Below are positions 32,995-44,213 of a DNA stretch of 64,000 bases, piece by piece. Both the position numbers and the translations under genes were made by a program. Position 1 is the stretch's first letter. The number at the start of each line of letters is the position of its first letter. The stretch is taken from NCBI GenBank assembly GCA_006176705.1, contig QRFJ01005968.1:62001-126000 (forward strand), in the 5' to 3' direction. Origin of the DNA: Cocos nucifera (lineage: Eukaryota; Streptophyta; Magnoliopsida; Arecales; Arecaceae). Under the pieces are notes generated by a model. It saw only the letters and a program-made list of their open reading frames with translations, was not told the origin of the DNA and made no database searches.

Positions 32995-33913
32995 TAGATA
33001 ACTTTACTAACAAATTCTCAAAAATGATAAATTAGGATCATTTTTTATTTATGCGATAATTAAAGAGTTATTGGTGATACTTAATGAAAAATTTATTAAT
33101 ATTTTATATTATATATTTTATTATATATATTTTTAATGTTTAGCATATTTTTTATTAAATATAGTCAAACCATAACTCGGATCCTTGGTTAGAGCAGTTT
33201 CCATGTAGGCTCAATAATTATCTTTGTTTTCTCTCAAAGCAGGATCACAAGTTAGCAGCAAGATTGCAGTAGATGTATCGGCATACCATCAATATTGGAT
33301 TAGTTATAAATAGGATGATCATATGATGATGATTAAAGTAACATGGGTCCAAGTTTCTTGACCTTCAAGATCTTTTGCTACCACATCATCGATTCGAAAG
33401 AAAATGTTTAAGGTAGGAGAGCGTAAAGCTTGGGCTATGATTGGATTAGTCTTTTGTTACTACTATTCCTAATAGTAGAGTCCTACTGGTAAATTGGAAA
33501 AAGATAAAGATAAAGTAAAGATAATTAAAGATAAATTGGATTAGTTGTTGTGTTGAAAGATTGTCTTCTTTGGAGTATATCCATTTATTTGTGTTAAAAG
33601 ACTAATTGCACATAACTTTCCACTCCGGTCATGGCAACCTACATTTGGCCTCTACTTTCCTAATTATTCTGGTAATTAATGCTAGCTGTTCCCCATTTTT
33701 CATACTTACCATAATGATCAGATGATGTTTCTTTAGTCAGATTAATTATTATATTTTATCGATGCTAATCCCATTGTCGTGTCTTCATTCAGCCTGTTTC
33801 GCAATAGTTCATATTGACCAGTTTTGTCTATTCAACCTATAGCACGATACATAATAGTTGACTCAGTTTCTTATACAGATGTTCATCTGAAACTCCATTA
33901 TACTCATCATGTT
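32995..33913. other. AT-rich region without recognised features
   Basis: No ORF, LTR edge or repeat family seen on either strand. Around 33490-33540 is a short purine-rich run of AAAGATAA words. This is the unoccupied sequence into which F inserted; it resumes at 43181. Confidence 0.4.
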
Positions 33914-33918
33914 TTTAC
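33914..33918. repeat. Left target-site duplication of F (TTTAC)
   Basis: TTTAC before the F LTR, identical to 43176-43180. Confidence 0.85.
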
Positions 33919-36220
33919 TAAATAAAAAATCCTATTTTTCTTGGATAGGATCGTTCAGATCTAATTAGGTCTGAAAAATATTTTAAAAAAAAAATTTCTA
34001 CGATCCTAATCAGATCTGAGACATCTTGGATTTGATCTTAAAGATTTGATATTATACAATAAAAATAAAATTAAATCTAATTTAATTTTATATCTTATAT
34101 TTTGGTAATCAGATTACCCTATGATGATCCTGATTGATCCTGAGATTTTGGAAGGAGCCACGCATGTGCCTGACCTCTATGGGTATCCACTCAGACAGGA
34201 TCTGAAGGTATTCTTCTTCTAAATCACCATTTAAAAATTAGATCTAGATCTGATCTTGAAGTTCTTCAAAACTTCTTTTGAAGAAGCAGCGGTCGTCTAT
34301 TTTAACAGTGCTGCCTTCTTCCTAATCTGGGCGCCTTTTTACCTTAGATTGCACTTGAACCCATGCCCAACTCCTTTAGGCATGGAGAGGAGAGAGAGAG
34401 GATTAGAGGAAGGCATGGAATAGAGAAGGGCAGCCTTACGGCATGGTGAAAAGAAAAGGCTCTATAATCCTAGGTGCAGACAGGGTTTAAATAGATCCTG
34501 CTGCGCCATGCAATAACACATCATCTTGGCCAATCAGAGGCCTTCATTCAATCAGATCTAAATTTGATTGGTGGGATGACATCATCTGACCCAATTAGAT
34601 GAGCGTCCCTCAAAAATCCATATAGGTGGTGCCAATACTGGATAAAGCAGGAGTCTTTGGTGCCTCAGTGTTTGATCATATCATAAACACCTTGGAGTCC
34701 CATCTGTATGGGATTCCTTTCCTTATCCACATGGGGTGCATGCCTAGGGTGGCGTGCACCCTCTCTCTTGCCTCTTTTAGTAGGAGGACAAGAGCCCCAG
34801 GTGCTCTCCTATAGGTGCATGACATATGGCCCTATGTCCAAGTTTTCAGGGTTAACTATTGACCTATGTCCAAAAACAAGAATTAGCAGGTGACAAGAAT
34901 TGGCAGATATTGTTTTAAATCCATCTAATGAATTAAGACACTCCTTTTCTAATCTAAATAAGCTCCAATTAGACAAAGACAAGGTTCCTGAGTGAGCCTA
35001 AATAAATTTGGCTTAGCCAAGACGAACCAAAATGACTACAAAAGGAGAATGTTAGGCTTAATCATGTGCTAGCATGATATTCTTAAACCTAATTGAATCT
35101 AATCCAAATTAATTGAATTGAGTTAGTCCAATTGATGACATCTAGACCAAAACCCTTATTTGTATGACCCAATTAGGTTTAGTTTAATCTGATAATGAGA
35201 TATATCACGATCTCTATCATCAACATCATCGAAATATCTTTCGATGGATCAAAACTTTTCTAATTCATATAATTAGAATGATCGATCATCTAAATCATTC
35301 TAATTGCTCCCAAAATCTACCAATGACACCTAACAGTATATAGTGGCAACTCATTAGAACCAAAAGTAAATCTCTCGGTGCAGCTATCTATGTGATTGGG
35401 TTCTTCTATCTTGAGCCCCGACTGAATTAGAGTTAAGATAAACTCATCAAACCCAATATCCGTCATATGAATTAATCGTTTGATTCGAGTTCAATGTGAA
35501 ACTCTAATAGAAACTCTTTTTATCATCTTCACTCTGTCATGGCCATGGGCTTAAGAACTCAATCTCATGATTATCATAGGACTACTCCTCATCTATTGAG
35601 GTAGATAGATCCCCTATTGGTGCAATCCAATTCCTATAATGAACATGCTATAGCCAACATACACCTCAGGATTTCAAATTGCTAGAAGACCGAGTTATGG
35701 TGTAGTCAAACTATAACACCTTCAAGATGAACTATCAATGCACCTTAGATCAAAGAATCAGATAGATCAAAGAATCAGATACACCACTGCAGCATGGAGT
35801 CAGTCATCGATAAGAAGGTAGACTTTCTTATGACTACTCGAGGTGGTCACGCTCAGTGCCCTCATTCTCTAATAAGTATCTATACTCTCACTCTGATGTC
35901 TCTACATCGTAGACTTAAGACACATCTATCCTAAGAAAATGATCGTACACCAATCTTTCGGATCGATCAATATTCTCATGATGATCCTACAGTCGGGAGC
36001 TGTTTATGAGTTAATTATAAAAATTCATGTCTCAAATTTTTAACTCTTGAAAATATGAATTGTCATTACTATTAACTTAAAGGATGTATCACAGATATTT
36101 TAAAGACATACTATGATAGAAAATAATTTATTTATTAATTTATAGTCAAAATTATAAAATTATCCTTAAAAATGTATTATAAGTATCAGCCAATCTGGCT
36201 TCTAGGACACACATCTAACA
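33919..36220 (-). repeat. F 3' LTR
   Basis: Plus-strand bounds TAAATAAAAAATCC (decayed TGAAGGAAAAATCC) at 33919 and ACATCTAACA at 36220; 2302 bp. The TG has mutated to TA, but the target duplication fixes the end. Confidence 0.88.
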
Positions 36221-36236
36221 AACTTTCACTTGATCT
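36221..36236 (-). other. F polypurine tract
   Basis: Minus strand AAGTGAAAGTT beside the LTR, a decayed form of the P-family AAGTGGGAGTT (B at 46502-46512). Confidence 0.7.
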
Positions 36237-36690
36237 AAAGCCAATTGGCTATAAATCTAAGTTCCATCTTTCCAAGTTGGGCTTCGATCATTTGCTGGCT
36301 CAATGGCTTTGTCAATGGGTCAACTACATTATCTGTAGTATTGACTCTCTTGACCTCGACGTATCTCTTCTCGAGGTAATCGGGGATAAGGTAGTATCAT
36401 CACTCGATGTGCTTGAATTTTTGGTGAGACCTCGGCTCCTTAGCTAAGGCTATGGTGTCATTATTATCGTAGTACAGAGGGACGACATCTGATGGTATCA
36501 CTCTGAGCTCTACGGTGAACTTTTTATACTAGAATGCCTCCTTTGTAGCTTCCGACACAGCGATGTACTCTACTTTCATGGTGGAATCTATTATCATCGT
36601 CTGCTTGGAACTCTTCTAATTGATAGCTCCATCGTTATAAATAAATAGACTTTCAAATATCGACTTTCGATCATCTATGTCGGACATAAA
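36237..36690 (-). pseudogene. F RNase H, broken
   Basis: Collinear with the B RNase H at 46516-47016; DDRKSIFESLF replaces DDRKSTSG and the downstream catalytic part is split by stops and frame changes. Readable pieces exist on the minus strand near 36600-36480 (serine-threonine MKVEYIAVS-type block) and near 36260-36330. Confidence 0.7.
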
Positions 36691-37700
36691 ATATGAATCT
36701 ATATATCCTTGGATTTGGAGTTTTCTATTATCAAAGACTAGAAACATATCCTTAATCCTTCTCAAGTACTTAAGGATACATTTCATAGAAGTCCAGTGCT
36801 CTTCATCTGGATTTGATTGATACCTGCTCATGATACTCACAGCATGGGCAATATCAGGTCGTGTACACAACATGGCATACATGAGGCTCCCTATTGTTAA
36901 AGCATAAGGGATCTTAATCATGCATTCAATCTCCTCAGGTGTGCTAGGGCATATCTTCTTGGAGAGATGAATACCATGTCTGAAGGATACTAAACTCCTC
37001 TTAGAGTTTTTCATGCTAAACCTCTTTAGCACCTTCTCTATATACATTTTTTGTGAGAGATCCAGCATCCTATTTGATCTATCCCTATAGACCTTAATTC
37101 TCAGAATAAATGATGTCTCTCCTAGATCTTTCATAGAGAACTCCTTAGATAATCATATTTTGACTGTAGTCAACTTGAAAATATCATTTCCAATTTGGAG
37201 GATGTCATCCATATATAGTACAAGGAAGACAACAACGCTCCCTCTGACCTTTTTAAAAACATAGGGCTCCTCCTCATTCTTGATGTCCAAATGATTTGAT
37301 TACATCATTAAAATGAGCATTTCAGCTTTGAGATGCTTGCTTAAGTCCATATATGGACCTTTGCAGTTTGCATACTTTGTGATCATTATCACTGGATGTG
37401 AAATCTAGTGGCTATTCCATATAGATATCTTCCTTGAGATATCTATTTAAGAATGTCATTTTCATGTCCATCTATCATATTTCATAATTAAAATAGACAG
37501 CAACAACAAGCAATGTGCAGATGGATTTAAGCATGGCTACTAGCAAAAAAGTATCCTGATAGTCAATGCCTTCGTGCTGACTATACTCTTTTGCTATGAA
37601 ACCTGCTTTGAATGTCTCTACATTTCCATCGATACCTATCTTTCTTTTGAAGATCCATTTACACCCAATAGGTACTATACCTTCAGATGGATCTTCTAAG
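36616..37700 (-). pseudogene. F reverse transcriptase, broken
   Basis: The open stretch 37134-36616 reads MKDLGETSFILRIKVYRD and MLDLSQKMYIEKVLKRFSMK, in frame across the site where A and B lack a base. Upstream, the catalytic block reads LYMDDI on the minus strand near 37205 (YMDD instead of YVDD) and YGLKQASQS lies near 37340, with frameshifts at about 37290 and stops at about 37470 and 37600. KWIFKRKIGIDGNVETF is near 37650. Confidence 0.82.
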
Positions 37701-37702
37701 GT

Positions 37703-38520
37703 TCAAACTTGGTTCGAACGCATTGAATCAATCTCTGACCTCATTGCCTCTAACCATTTCTCGGAATCGATATCTGATATCATCTCATCATAAGTTTTGG
37801 AATTATCACCATGAACCCCATTTTCTATGGGAAATATTTCTTCTATACCTTCTGATATAGTACCTAAGTACCTTTCGGGAGGACGAAAAATTCTATTTGA
37901 TCTATGAGGTGGAGGAGGTAGTATCTGGGTTGACTCAATCTGATTGGGTTCCATAGGTTCCTTAGCTCATTTCTCATTCGAGACTTTCTTCTCGAGTCTA
38001 ATCTGCCTTCCGATGCTACCATCTTGAATAAACTATTTTTCAAGAAAGATGGCATGTCGACTCACAATCACATTATGATCTTCTGGGAGATAGAAATAAT
38101 ATCCTAATGACTCTTTAGGATATCTAATAAATCAAGCTCTAAAGGACCTAGACTCTAATTTATCCACCTATTGTCTCTTGACATGGGTCGGACAATCCCA
38201 AATTTTGAGGTGACTCAGACTTGATTTCTTACTATGCCATATCTCATACGGTATGGTAGAAACGGTCTTAGAAGAAATTCTATTCAATAAATATACAGCA
38301 ATCATCAAACTATATTCCCAAAGAAACTTAGGAAGGTCCATGAAATTCATCATGGATTGGACCATATCTAATAGAGTCTGATTTCTCTGTTCTGAAACCC
38401 CATTGAGTTGAGGCATTCCAGGTGAAGTCCATTGAGAGACTATGCCATTAACCTTAAGATAATCCAAAAATTTTCGACTAAGATATTTGCCTCCTCGATC
38501 TGATCGAAGAACCTTAATGA
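37703..38520 (-). pseudogene. F integrase C-terminal half and linker, with TAG
   Basis: DYLKVNGIVSQWTSPGMPQL, NGVSEQRNQTLLDMVQSMM and the linker to RT (ERYLGTISEGIEEIF, SEKWLEAMRSEIDSMRSNQV) are readable in alternating frames. TAG at 38033-38035 sits in the same codon as in A and B, between FLEK and FIQDGSIG. Confidence 0.8.
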
Positions 38521-40167
38521 ATTTTTTTATTTATTTTTCTACTTTGAGTTTGAATTCGTTGAACTTTTCAAAAGCTTCAAACTTGTGTTGCATCAAATAT
38601 ACATACCCGTACCAAGACATATCATCGATAAAGATGATAAAGTAGACATAATTCTCTTTGGTCGATACATCAATGGCCCACATACATCTGAATGTACCAA
38701 GGTAAGTAGGTCTGTGGCCCTTTCTCCATATCCTACAAAAGAGAGCTTGGTCATTTTGCCATGAAGGCATGATTCATAAATCAGATATGACTCGAAAGTC
38801 AACAGACTCAATAGCCCAGATTTTTTTAATTTGTTAACTCTATCTTCAGCTATATGACCTAGCCAAAGCTACCATAGATACCTATCATTTAGACTATCCC
38901 TAGGTCACTTTGATCCTATGGCATTCACATTTTGCTCGATATTAAAAATAGAGACATCAATATGTAATTGATAGAGATCATTTATAAGAAAATCACTTAC
39001 AATTTTATTTTTTTATAAAGAATATTATAATAGTCATTAAGAAAACTAATTACATAGCCTTCTTATGCTAAACATGAAATAGAAATCAAATTTTTGCTTG
39101 CTATAGGTACATAAAAATAGTCCTTAGGAACTAGATCTAATCCAGATGGTAATGGTAGAGGGTAGGTTCCTACGACTACAATAGCAACTCTTACTCCATT
39201 CTTGATGTATAGGATCATCTCACCATCCCTCAGCCTACTACTATCCTCAAGATCCTACATAGAAGTACATAAGTAAGCACTAGAACCAAAGTCAAGCACC
39301 CAACTAGATGCAGAAAAAATTATAAGATTAGATTCTGTAACAAGCATACCTCTAGAAGGACCTGCCTCCTTCTTGTTCTTCAGGCTGGCCAGGTACAAAG
39401 AATAGTTCTGCTTTCAATGAATGTCAATATTATAATGAAAATATTTTTTCTTATCGGCCTTCTTCTTCGGCTCTACCTTCTTCTTTTCACCATCCACTTT
39501 CTGCTTCTTCATGAACTTCTTCTTCTTTCTAAAAGACTTTTTTTTGGAAGAAGTCCAGTTCACAGCAGGTATTGAGCCTTTAGAACCTTTCATAGAAAGT
39601 TCAGCAGTAACTAGCATGTTCAAGAGTTTAGTCTTTATGCATATGGTAGTTCATGATGAACTGCCCATACGCATCGGTCAAGAATTGTAGAATTATATCA
39701 ATCTGTAGATCCTAATCTAACTTGACAATGAGCTTCTCAAGCTTTTCTAAGTCCTTAATCATTATCAGACAATGACCTTGGACCGACTGTCCATCACGCA
39801 TCTGAGCCTTAAACAGTCTCTTAGTGACTTGATATTTGGCTGTGCGACTTTGTTCACCAAATAACTCTTACCGGTGAGCCAACATTTGGTGGCTAGTCTT
39901 AATGTCTTCATGTTGATGCTGGAGCTCATTAGACATCGAGCCTAATATGTAATACCTAGCTTTATTATCTTCATCCATCCACTTCTTAAGAGATGCTCTT
40001 TGATAAGTGGATGGATGGACTAGTAAGATGGGAGAATCCTGTTCCAACACATGATTCAACTTCTCAGAATCCAAAATAATTTTGAAGTTCCAGAGCCAAT
40101 CCTTATAATTGAGTCTGGTCAATCTATGGGTGTCCAGGATACGGGCTAGTGGGTTGGATGCAGACAT
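38521..40167 (-). pseudogene. F gag, protease and integrase N-terminus, broken
   Basis: Gag starts at 40167 with MSASNPLARILDTHRLTRLN, reads to about 39870, then breaks. The lysine-rich part with SSKKKSFRKKKKFMKKQKVD is near 39560, and the zinc knuckle near 39420-39450 has lost cysteines (KYFHYNIDIH). The pre-integrase region and integrase core survive in pieces: FESYLIYESCLHGKMTKLSF near 38800, LVHSDVCGPL near 38700 and YVYLMQHKFEAFEKF near 38590. Multiple stops and frame changes. Confidence 0.82.
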
Positions 40168-40876
40168 CTTCTTGTAGAGAGTCAAAGTTTCTAGTTAGAT
40201 TTTGTAATTAGACTTAATCAATTTATTTAGGAGTTTCATTTTTAAATAATTAGGCTTCCACTATTTTCTCAGATCCCTATACTTTCTTGGTAGAGATGCA
40301 AAAATCTTCACGATTATTGATTTCTAGTGGATGATGTGGTCCCACCGACTGGCTCATCACCTCACCTAATCATTATTGGTGATGGGTCAATCGATGAGTG
40401 GACAACTCTTGTCCAATGATTCTCTAATTATGGTGCATCCAAATCTAATCTTTAATTCATGAATCTCATCATGTCCAGAATATTGATCCACTTTTTAGTT
40501 AAGTCAGATCCACCATTTGCATGAATTGGATTCCTGAACTAGTCTAAGCATGCATCTTTCACATCTCATATGAATAAAATAAAAATTAATTCTTTTTAGA
40601 TCTGATTATAATAATTATAATATTAAAAATAAAAATAAATTAGATCTAAAATCATATTTTAATTAATTTAATAATATGATTATACTAGACTACACATAGA
40701 ATTATTCTATTGCTAGTCTAGTCATGCATCTCATACATTATAGATCTAAATCATAAAAATTTTAATTTTTTAATTTTAGATCTAATCACATCTGATGTGA
40801 TATCTATAATTTTTAATATTAAATAATAAATAAAAATTAAATCAAATCTAAAATAGATCTGATGATCTGTCAACCT
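40168..40876 (-). other. F leader with a 1.15-kb deletion
   Basis: Short leader. At 40538-40542 (ACTAG) the sequence jumps from the segment matching E 541-580 to that matching E 1732 onward. AACTAG occurs at both deletion edges in E (576-581 and 1732-1737), so six bases of homology flank the loss. Confidence 0.75.
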
Positions 40877-40889
40877 GGCTTTGATACCA
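40877..40889 (-). other. F primer-binding site
   Basis: Minus strand TGGTATCAAAGCC, one change from TGGTATCAGAGCC, one base from the LTR at 40891. Confidence 0.85.
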
Positions 40890-40890
40890 G

Positions 40891-43175
40891 TGAAGGAAAA
40901 ATCCTATTTTTCTTGCACAGGATCGTTCAGATCTAATTGGATCTAAAAAAAAATTTTAAAAAAAAATTTCTATGATCCTAATCAGATCTGAGATATCTTA
41001 GATCTAATTCTAAAGATCTAATATTATATAATAAAAATAAAATTAAATCTAATTTAATTTTATATCTTGTATTTGGATAATCAGATTATCCTGTGATGAT
41101 CTTAATTGATCCTGAGATTCTGGAAGGAGTCATGCATGCGCTTGGCCTCTACCAATGTCCACTCAGATAGGATCTAGAGGTCTTCTCCTTTTGAATCACT
41201 CCTTCAAAAATTAGATCTAGATCTGATCTTGAAGTTCTTCAAAACTTCTTTCGAAGAAGCAGCGGTCATCTCTTTCAGTAGTGCTGCCTTCTTCCTGATC
41301 TGGGTGCCTTTCTTTCTTGGATTGCACCTGAACCTGTGCCCAACTCCTTTGGGCATGGAGAGGAGAGAGAGAGGATTAGAGGGAGGCATGGAATAGAAGA
41401 GGGCAGCCTTGTAGCATGGTGAAAAGAAAAGGCTCTATAATCCTAGGCACATATAGGATTTAAATAGACCCTGCTACGCCATGCAGTGCCACATCATCTT
41501 TACCAATCAAAGATCTTTATTCAATTAGATCTAAATCTAATTGATGGAATGATGTCATCTGATCTAATTAGATGAGAGTCCCTCAAAAATTCACATAGGT
41601 GGTGCCAATACTGGATAGAGCAGGAGTCTTTGGTGCCCAGTGTTTGATCATATCACTAACACCCTAGAGTCCCATCTATATGGGACTCCTTCCGTTATCC
41701 ACATGGGGTGCATGCCTAGGGTGGCATGAACCCTCTCTCTTACCTCTTTTAGCAATGGGATAAGAGCCCCAGGTGCTCTCCTATAGGCACATGACACATG
41801 GCCCTATGTTCAAGCGTCCAGGGTCAACTATTAACCTATGTCCAAACATAGGAATTAGCAGATGATAGAAATTGGCAGGTGTTGTTTTAAATCCATCTAA
41901 TGAATTAAGATAATTTTTTTCTGATCTGGACAAGCTCTAGTTAGACTAAGACAAGATCTCTAAGTGAGTCCAAATAAATTTGGCTCAGCCAAGATGAACC
42001 AAAATGATTACAAAAGGAGAATGTTAGGCTCAATCATGTGCTAGCATGATTTTCTTGAACCTAATTGAATCTAATCTAACTTAATTGAATTAGATTAGTC
42101 CAATTGATGATATCTAGATTCAAACCCTTATTTGTGTGATTCAGTTAGGTTCAGTTCCGTATGGTAATGAAATATGTCGCGATCTCTATCATCGACATCA
42201 TCGAAATACCTTTCGATGGACTAGAACTTTTTTGATTCATACAATTAGAATAATCGATCATCTAAATCATTCTAATTGCTTCCAAAATCCACCAGTGACA
42301 CTTAGCAGTATGTGGTGGCAATCCATCAGAACCAAAAGTGAATCTCTCAGTGCAGCTACCTGTGTGATTGGATTCTTCTATCTTGAGCCCCGACTGGATT
42401 AGGGTTTAGGTAAACTCGTCAAACCAAATATCCATCATATGATTTAATCGTTCAATTCAAGTCCAATGTCAAAGTCTAATAGAAACTCTTTCTATCATCT
42501 TCACTCTGCCATGGCCATGGTCTTAAGAACTCAATCTCATGATTATCATAGGGCTACTCGTCATCTATCAAGGTAGATAGATCTCCTATTGGTGCAATTC
42601 AATTCCTATAATGAATATGCTATAGCTAACATACACCTCAGAATTTTGAATGGCTAGAAGATCGAGTTATGGTGTAGTCAAACTATGATACCTTCAAGGT
42701 GAATTGTCAATGCATCTCAGGTCAAAGAACTAGACATACCACTACAGCATCGAGTCAGTCATCGACTAGAAGGTAGACTTTCTTATGACTGCTCGAGATG
42801 GTCACGCTCAGTGTTCTTATTCTCTAATGAGTATCTGTACTCTCGCTCTAGTGCCTCCACACTATAAACTCAAGATATATTTATCCTAAGAAAGCAATCG
42901 TACACCAACCTTTCAGATCAATCACCATCCTCATGATGATCCTACGATCGAAAGCTATTTATGAGTTAATTATAAAAATTCATGTCGTAAATTTTTAACT
43001 CTTGAAAATATGAATTGTCATTAGTATTAACTCAAAGGATGTATCACAGATACTTTAAATACACATTGTGATAGAAAATAACATATTTATTAATTTTTAG
43101 TTAAAATTATAAAATTGCCCTTAGAAGTGTATTATAAGTGTTAGTCAATCTGGCTTCTTGGGCACACATCTAACA
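40891..43175 (-). repeat. F 5' LTR
   Basis: Plus-strand bounds TGAAGGAAAAATCC at 40891 and CACATCTAACA at 43175; 2285 bp. The TATA position has decayed to TTTAAATA near 41457. An antisense 88-codon ORF lies at 42136-42402. Confidence 0.9.
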
Positions 43176-43180
43176 TTTAC
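43176..43180. repeat. Right target-site duplication of F (TTTAC)
   Basis: Matches 33914-33918. Confidence 0.85.
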
Positions 43181-43429
43181 CCCTCATCACATGGCTGAAC
43201 AAGCATGTATCTTCCATATGTTACCTAGAATAAGGACGTTCTGTAAATAATGTTCTAGACCCATGCTTAGTTACCATTACATCACATGTGATCTGGATAA
43301 TGGATTTTGTTACCATGCTTTAAGGATTTATATCTGTATTTGTGTGGATAAAGTATGGTTACAAAAATTATTTGATTTGTATTCTCATATCCATTTAGAA
43401 GAAATATGGACACAATATCTATTCCTATT
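43181..43429. other. Short spacer between F and G2
   Basis: About 250 bp with no recognised feature. The last five bases before G2 (CTATT) would be its left target duplication if the G2 edge is right. Confidence 0.4.
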
Positions 43430-44114
43430 TGTTATGGGGGTAATCCGCCGCTCGGTCCGACCTTTTTCTTGTTAGATTATGATCGAACATTCACCAATGA
43501 CTCAACAAAACTCCTTTAGACATCAGGAAAAGAAGAAGAAGAAATCAAGGTGAAGTGACTTCATGACATTGGATCCTTTCCAACCTCCAAATCGGATGCA
43601 AGTCAAATAGAAGATCGAAATCATATCGATAACAAGAAACAAGGTCCAACAACCAACATATCATTATAGAAGGAAGGAAAATCCCCTAGAGTCTTGGGTG
43701 CTTTCCATAAATCATGGATATGTGAGTTAATGACATGCAATTAATGTCCTTAACCTACTATTCATGTCTCTAATGAATGTGGGCATTGAGTCTCCACTTC
43801 CATTACCAAATTCGGGGGTTAATGTTTGACTGCCCTTCTCTTTATATAAAAAGAGATATAGGAGACCCTCAGGTAAGTTCTACTCTAAAAAATAATCCAC
43901 ACTCTCTCGCTCTACTTTTCCTTTCTCTACATTCTCAAGCTCTAGCTAATTTAAGCATCGAAGTGTACCCCACTAAAAAATCTCTGATGAGAGTAGACTT
44001 GATTTGCAGAATCTTTAAGGAGCCTTAGTCCTCAAATTGAGACTGAGCACCCAGTCGAAAGGAGTCCAACCCCAACTGTGCACCTCCGACTGAAGACTTG
44101 TAGCAATAGTTTCA
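43430..44114 (+). repeat. G2 5' LTR (about 685 bp)
   Basis: Starts TGTTATGGGGG and ends near TAGCAATAGTTTCA. Both ends match the G1 LTR. TATATAAA at 43843-43850 fits an LTR promoter, about 270 bp from the end. The exact 3' end is uncertain because no canonical primer-binding site follows (TGCTAGAAGAAGGG is next). Confidence 0.65.
43843..43850 (+). promoter_or_regulatory. TATA box in the G2 LTR
   Basis: TATATAAA in the middle of the LTR, preceded by CCCTTCTCTT. G1 has no equally good copy at the same place. Confidence 0.45.
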
Positions 44115-44208
44115 TGCTAGAAGAAGGGTCTAAAGCCCATTTGAAGAGAAAAGAGAAATATGGTAAAAACAAGAGCACATGATTATGCTACCTAACACGA
44201 ACATGAAG

Positions 44209-44213
44209 GAAAA
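44209..44213. repeat. Left target-site duplication of B (GAACA)
   Basis: GAACA before TGAAGG, matching 62649-62653. Confidence 0.88.

Larger units (their letters stand above)
33919..43175 (-). mobile_element. Copia element F (P family), complete but decayed
   Basis: Minus-strand element with both LTRs, TTTAC duplications, primer-binding site and all polyprotein domains in copia order. The LTRs differ at roughly one base in eight to ten in the stretches compared. The leader is only about 0.7 kb because 1.15 kb is deleted at 40538. The frame has many stops. It is the only P copy here that keeps the ancestral base at the frameshift shared by A and B. Confidence 0.92.
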
